DNA from: Bacteroides faecalis
GTDB lineage: Bacteria; Bacteroidota; Bacteroidia; Bacteroidales; Bacteroidaceae
Reading direction: 5' to 3'
Length of the DNA stretch: 64,000 bases
Assembly: GCF_003865075.1 (NCBI RefSeq)
Contig: NZ_BHWB01000004.1
Location: 124,001-188,000, forward strand
In this document: piece after piece, positions 60,601 to 64,000 of the stretch
How positions within the stretch are numbered: the first letter of the stretch is position 1
Layout of the letters: each line of letters starts with the position of its first letter
Program-made: the position numbers and the translations under genes
Notes under the pieces: generated by a model
What the model saw: the letters and a program-made list of their open reading frames with translations, nothing else
Databases searched by the model: none
What the model was told of the DNA's origin: nothing

Positions 60601-60888
60601 TCAGTTTCCCTTCGGCTTGTTTAACATCATATCCAATGCCTTTGAAGGAATAAACTTTATCTTGTTCCTGCCGGTAAAAACCATGTGTTTTCCACTGACA
60701 GGGTTATATCCGTTGTGAGGTATCGAATTCGTATAACGCAGCACGCCCAAATTGCTTAGTTTTATAGAACCTTGTCTTTCAAACTCTTCGAAAGCAACAG
60801 CCGTATACGCCGTCATTATTTTTTCAACCACCTCTCTCTTGTAGCCCGTTTTCAGACTGATGCTTTTAATTAATTCCTTTTGTGTCAT
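60601..60888 (-). CDS. HU/IHF-family DNA-binding protein
   Basis: A 95-residue histone-like protein. The N-terminal helices (TQKELIKSISLKTGYKREVV) and the beta-arm region (GSIKLSNLGVLRYTNSIPHN) with GRNKIKFIPSKALDMML at the end match the family. The arm motif is divergent from housekeeping HU (NPVSGKHMVF instead of the usual N-P-x-T-G), as is common for accessory HU proteins encoded near mobile or surface-structure loci. It lies 32 bases after the outer-membrane protein gene and likely shares its transcript. Confidence 0.88.
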   Translation of the reverse strand: MTQKELIKSISLKTGYKREVVEKIMTAYTAVAFEEFERQGSIKLSNLGVLRYTNSIPHNGYNPVSGKHMVFTGRNKIKFIPSKALDMMLNKPKGN

Positions 60889-60920
60889 AAGTAGCTGTAA
60901 TGTATATCATTTATCTTCGA

Positions 60921-62117
60921 TTAAAATTTATAGCTTGTCCCCACCATTACCCCGACGGTTCCCCGTACAGGTTCCTGTAAGTCCGCCCGGTAGCTTTTAT
61001 CTTTGAAAATATTAATTCTCGGCTCCAGCCACAGCCCCACATGCTCCGACAGCCTGATCTGCCCCTGAAAGCCGATACGTCCGTTCAGTACAATCGGCTC
61101 GGATGCCTCTCCTCCGGGAAAATAGCTGCCTGCGCCTCCGATGAACAACAAGTCGAATATCCTGCTTTTCCGGTCCGAGAACAGCGTTGTCAGGTTACAG
61201 AGGTAATCCGCACACAAGTTCACGTTAAACTCCCGTTTGACACCTCCCAGATCGTTGTCCAGAAAAGCTGTGCTGCTTCCCGCCGAGATGCGGATGCCGT
61301 TAATGCGTGGCTTGCCGAACCATTTGCCCAGCGCAAATTCCGTATTGAACAGCATATTGCCCGTATTCCCCATTCCTGCCCCTATCGAAGCGAATCCGTT
61401 GCGCAACAAGCCCGACTGGCTGAATCCCGAAGGCTTGTAGGTGATGCCCAGCATCATGGAGGCAATCACGTCATAGCGTCTCCATGAAAAGTGGTTATCC
61501 ACACGGTCGGGATACAACCCCAGTTGAGGCTCAATGAACAGGTTGAATGCCGGGGATATATTGAACTTCCCTTGCAAACCGCCGTGCAGCCCGTAGGAAT
61601 GTATCGTCTCCATGCCTGTTTTCATAGTCGCCTGATAGCTGATACCTCCAATGGCTATCACCTCGAATACGCGCCGGGGGTTGTAGCGTGCTGCAAATGC
61701 GCTGATGTTAATCAGGTAATCCACGCTTCCCCCAACAAGATTGGTGTCGGTATTTCCCCGCCACATGCTGTAATCCACTCCGGCACGGAATCCGATGACG
61801 GGTGTCACCCAGTTGCCCACATAGAACGATGCTTTCGGACCATGGGCAGCAAATCCGCTTCCCATATCGAATAGCCGTACCATACCTGCACCCGCCGAAA
61901 AAAACAGATGCTCCGTTCCTTTTTTGGATTCAAACTTGTCGGCTCCCCTGCGTTTGGGTATCATATAGTCAGCCGCCTTGATATTCTCTTTTCGCTGGAT
62001 AGTATCTTTCTTCTGCCGGTTCTGCGCCGCCACTCCCATGGGCAGCAGGCACAGCAAAAGCAGAACAGCTATCCGGCTACATCTTGTCTTATTCGGTTTT
62101 GCTTCCATCGTTTTCAT
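60921..62117 (-). CDS. Outer-membrane beta-barrel protein, unknown function
   Basis: A 398-residue exported protein (signal region IAVLLLLCLLPMGVAAQ). After a basic linker (KDTIQRKENIKAADYMIPKR) it shows about twelve to fourteen barrel strands (HLFFSAGAGMVRLFDMG, ASFYVGNWVTPVIGFRAGVD, INISAFAARYNPRRVFEVIA, VGLWLEPRINIF), ending TVGVMVGTSYKF with a terminal aromatic. The start overlaps the upstream gene by 29 bases (20 if the ATG at 62108 is used). G+C is markedly higher than in the rest of the window. It probably works with the large upstream protein at the envelope. Confidence 0.78.
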   Translation of the reverse strand: MKTMEAKPNKTRCSRIAVLLLLCLLPMGVAAQNRQKKDTIQRKENIKAADYMIPKRRGADKFESKKGTEHLFFSAGAGMVRLFDMGSGFAAHGPKASFYVGNWVTPVIGFRAGVDYSMWRGNTDTNLVGGSVDYLINISAFAARYNPRRVFEVIAIGGISYQATMKTGMETIHSYGLHGGLQGKFNISPAFNLFIEPQLGLYPDRVDNHFSWRRYDVIASMMLGITYKPSGFSQSGLLRNGFASIGAGMGNTGNMLFNTEFALGKWFGKPRINGIRISAGSSTAFLDNDLGGVKREFNVNLCADYLCNLTTLFSDRKSRIFDLLFIGGAGSYFPGGEASEPIVLNGRIGFQGQIRLSEHVGLWLEPRINIFKDKSYRADLQEPVRGTVGVMVGTSYKF

Positions 62118-64000
62118 TCTTCTTATCGTTATTTTGTTCCTCGACGTTTTCCTTTTTCCGTTTCCTTTCCGCCCGGCTGATAGCAGGCGCTTCGGTGACG
62201 TTGTCTGCCGTTCCTGCCTCTTCCGTTACCGGTTCCGGCACTTCCGCCTGTTTCTCTTTCCCGCCAGCCTTCTTTTTCTCTTTTTTCTCCTTCTTGGCTT
62301 TCACTTTTTTAGGTTTCTTCTCTTTGGCGGCTTTCTCCTCCACCTTTCCCGTTTCTATTGATACCGAATCCACCGGCTCGGAAGCGATAGTGTCAAGATC
62401 AACGGTTTCATTTCCTGCAATAGGAGCAGGCAGGGCAACTGTGTCGGTCACAACAATCGGAGTAAAGACACCGGTGGAATCTATAATTGCTTTCAACTCC
62501 ACGCGTGTACTATCCGTGTCGGCTACCGGACTCTCCGGCACCTCTTTCCTTTCTTCCGGTTCCGCTTTCTTCGTCTTTTCCTTTTTCGCCTTCTTTTCCT
62601 TTTTGGGTTTCTTCACCTTCTCTTTTTTCGGCTTATCACCTATTTTAGTAGAAGTGATTCCTATCGACAGGGATGACTCCGCAGCCTCTCCCGTTGAAGC
62701 AGCTTCGTCGTTCTCCACAGGCTCCGGTTCCGGCTCCGCTTTCTTTTTCTCCTTCGCCAGTTTAACCTGTTCCGCCTTCTCCTTTTCCTCATCCTCCAGC
62801 TGTTGAAGCAAGTCCGTCACATCACCGTCTATGCGTGCCACATCTTTCAACTTCGGATCAGCGGCGAACGCCTTTTTCAGATTGGCGAAGGCATCCGTAA
62901 TCTTGTCCAGCCTGTTAGCCGCCACCGCACGCAGATAGTAGGTCAGCGCCTCTTCCGGCAGCTCATCCGTCTTGTCAAAAGCCTCTTCATTCCGTTTCAG
63001 CGCAAGCAGCAGCACCACCTCGTTCGTACCCCCACGGGAGGCAAAGTGGTCGTATGCCGCCTGGAAGTTTCCGTTGTACGCTCCGGCAAGTGCCTTCACA
63101 TCCGCCGTCACCGGGCTGTCCATTAGCATCGAAGCTACCGAGTCCGCACGTACATAGTCCTTTTCGCCCAGTAGAGCGATAATCTGGTTGCAAAGCAACT
63201 CTTCCGGTGCCCGTTCATTGATGAACGGTTCCAGCAAAGCCACATCCGCTTCCTTCCGGTCAATCAGTATCACCGCCAGTTCGTTTGCCATCAGCATGAA
63301 TTTCGGGTACACCTCCAACGCCTGACGGCAGATTTTCTCCCTTTCGGCATCCGTCTTCGCATTCACATACATGCGCCAGAATTCATACTGCACCAAATCC
63401 TTGTAATTCTTCGCATACATCTGGCGGATTTCATCGTCATTGAGCAGTCTCATCACCGAATAGCTGAAACTGTATTCCACCCGTCGCAGTCGTTTCAGGT
63501 AATCATTAAAAATCACGTTGCGGAAGTTCGGCAGGCGGAGTATCTGCCTGTATTGTGCCGCCATATCGTTCGGATTACGTGCGATGGCATCCCTTATCCC
63601 TTCGGCGGAAAGCGAATCCTTTTCCATGAGCACCGCCACACTTTCCCATGCATCCACCCTTGCATCGAGGCTGATGCTGTCCTGCATTGCCAACACCGTA
63701 CCCGGATTAAGGAACTTCAGGATAGTCTCCTTTGCCGTTGAGGCACGTTTCCATGCCAGTTTCAGGTTACTCTGATAAGGACCCTCCGGCGAGGATACGG
63801 CTGTAATGCTGAAGGCCATAAACTCCGAGTTCGGATCGTTGTCCACATGGGCGAGTTTCTCCCGCATCTTGTCCAGTTCCACCGCATTGTTCGGGTCCGA
63901 ATCATCTATCCTGGCCGAACTGATAAGGAAGGTCAGGTTCACCTGCCCCTTGTCCCCACGAAGTTGCTTCTTCGGTCGTGGGATATACTTCTCGTCCGTC
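62089..64000 (-). CDS. Large TPR-like envelope protein with K/E-rich tail, 5' end beyond window
   Basis: The frame is open from the right edge to the stop at 62089 (637 codons visible). No start is needed within the window. A possible GTG at 63942 is internal, because the frame upstream reads on as coding (YIPRPKKQLRGDKGQ). The beginning has an OmpA-like look (LTFLISSARIDDSDPNNAVE and REKLAHVDNDP). The middle (about 150 to 390 of the visible part) is helical and repeat-like, resembling TPRs (AALKRNEEAFDKTDELPEEA style hairpins). The last 230 residues are low-complexity K/E/A/P with many KKEK blocks. Function unknown; high G+C and tight overlap with the barrel gene suggest one acquired operon. 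Confidence 0.7.
   Translation of the reverse strand, partial: TDEKYIPRPKKQLRGDKGQVNLTFLISSARIDDSDPNNAVELDKMREKLAHVDNDPNSEFMAFSITAVSSPEGPYQSNLKLAWKRASTAKETILKFLNPGTVLAMQDSISLDARVDAWESVAVLMEKDSLSAEGIRDAIARNPNDMAAQYRQILRLPNFRNVIFNDYLKRLRRVEYSFSYSVMRLLNDDEIRQMYAKNYKDLVQYEFWRMYVNAKTDAEREKICRQALEVYPKFMLMANELAVILIDRKEADVALLEPFINERAPEELLCNQIIALLGEKDYVRADSVASMLMDSPVTADVKALAGAYNGNFQAAYDHFASRGGTNEVVLLLALKRNEEAFDKTDELPEEALTYYLRAVAANRLDKITDAFANLKKAFAADPKLKDVARIDGDVTDLLQQLEDEEKEKAEQVKLAKEKKKAEPEPEPVENDEAASTGEAAESSLSIGITSTKIGDKPKKEKVKKPKKEKKAKKEKTKKAEPEERKEVPESPVADTDSTRVELKAIIDSTGVFTPIVVTDTVALPAPIAGNETVDLDTIASEPVDSVSIETGKVEEKAAKEKKPKKVKAKKEKKEKKKAGGKEKQAEVPEPVTEEAGTADNVTEAPAISRAERKRKKENVEEQNNDKKNENDGSKTE

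Noticed and set aside
62084..62806. 240-residue plus-strand frame rich in Ser and Phe
   Set aside because: It is the antisense shadow of the lysine/glutamate-rich tail of the large envelope protein (AAG/GAA codons read as CTT/TTC).

Overview
The window looks like chromosomal DNA from a gut Bacteroides. Several independent features point there: NusG-like UpxY plus UpxZ at the head of a capsule locus, many promoters of the Bacteroides form (TTTG, about 20 bases, then TAnnTTTG), DUF1080/GH127/GH51 sugar genes, an anaerobic 2-oxoacid:ferredoxin oxidoreductase, and a galM-transporter-galK cluster next to manA. The chromosomal background is AT-rich. The last few kilobases are clearly richer in G+C.

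Positions 1-19.2 kb hold a capsular or surface polysaccharide locus, transcribed right to left and cut off by the left edge. Its order is: tyrosine recombinase, a promoter segment bounded by 23-bp perfect inverted repeats, upxY, upxZ, an SLBB export protein carrying a frameshift, a Wzz-type chain-length protein, a CapD/WbpM-type dehydratase, rmlA, a Wzx flippase, a 3-acetamido-3,6-dideoxyhexose (Fuc3NAc/Qui3NAc) pathway with two tandem FdtA-type cupins, ugd, and then a very AT-rich block. That block encodes a GT2, a nitroreductase-like protein, a pyruvyl transferase, a beta-propeller-like protein and a GT4. No priming transferase, Wzy polymerase or rmlB is present in the window. In the orientation given, the only recognisable promoter in the invertible segment points away from upxY, so the locus reads as OFF.

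Positions 19.3-21.2 kb hold three small genes of unknown role (one WYL_2/SH3-like, one DUF4373) and a cluster of three copies of a 13-bp palindrome. Positions 21.2-33 kb hold sugar metabolism: manA; galM, a sugar transporter and galK; a nucleotidyltransferase/HEPN protein; a lipoprotein aldose epimerase; a GH51 arabinofuranosidase; transketolase and rpiB. Positions 33-39 kb hold a 1479-residue GH127-GH51 fusion divergent from a GntR/LacI-type regulator. Two matching operator-like sites lie symmetrically over the -33 regions of the two divergent promoters. The arabinose hydrolases, epimerases and pentose-phosphate enzymes form a plausible route from arabinan side chains to central metabolism.

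Positions 38.8-42.4 kb hold a RavA/ViaA-type MoxR ATPase and VWA pair with a DUF456 membrane protein. Positions 42.7-48.4 kb hold a secreted TIM-barrel isomerase-like protein, a Gfo/Idh/MocA oxidoreductase and a 1158-residue HEAT plus double DUF1080 protein. This gene set fits glycoside 3-oxidation. Positions 48.5-51.7 kb hold a TPR protein and a korDABC-type oxidoreductase that includes an unannotated 57-residue membrane protein. Positions 51.8-59 kb hold a porin, a solute-binding protein, another Gfo/Idh oxidoreductase, an ECF sigma operon with an outer-membrane barrel, and a guanine deaminase.

From about 59 kb to the right edge the sequence changes character: a decayed coding remnant, a perfect 26-bp-stem hairpin, two small unknown genes, an HU protein, an outer-membrane protein, and a large TPR-like protein with a lysine/glutamate-rich tail that runs off the window. 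This is probably acquired DNA. No tRNA, rRNA, CRISPR array or intact insertion sequence was recognised.
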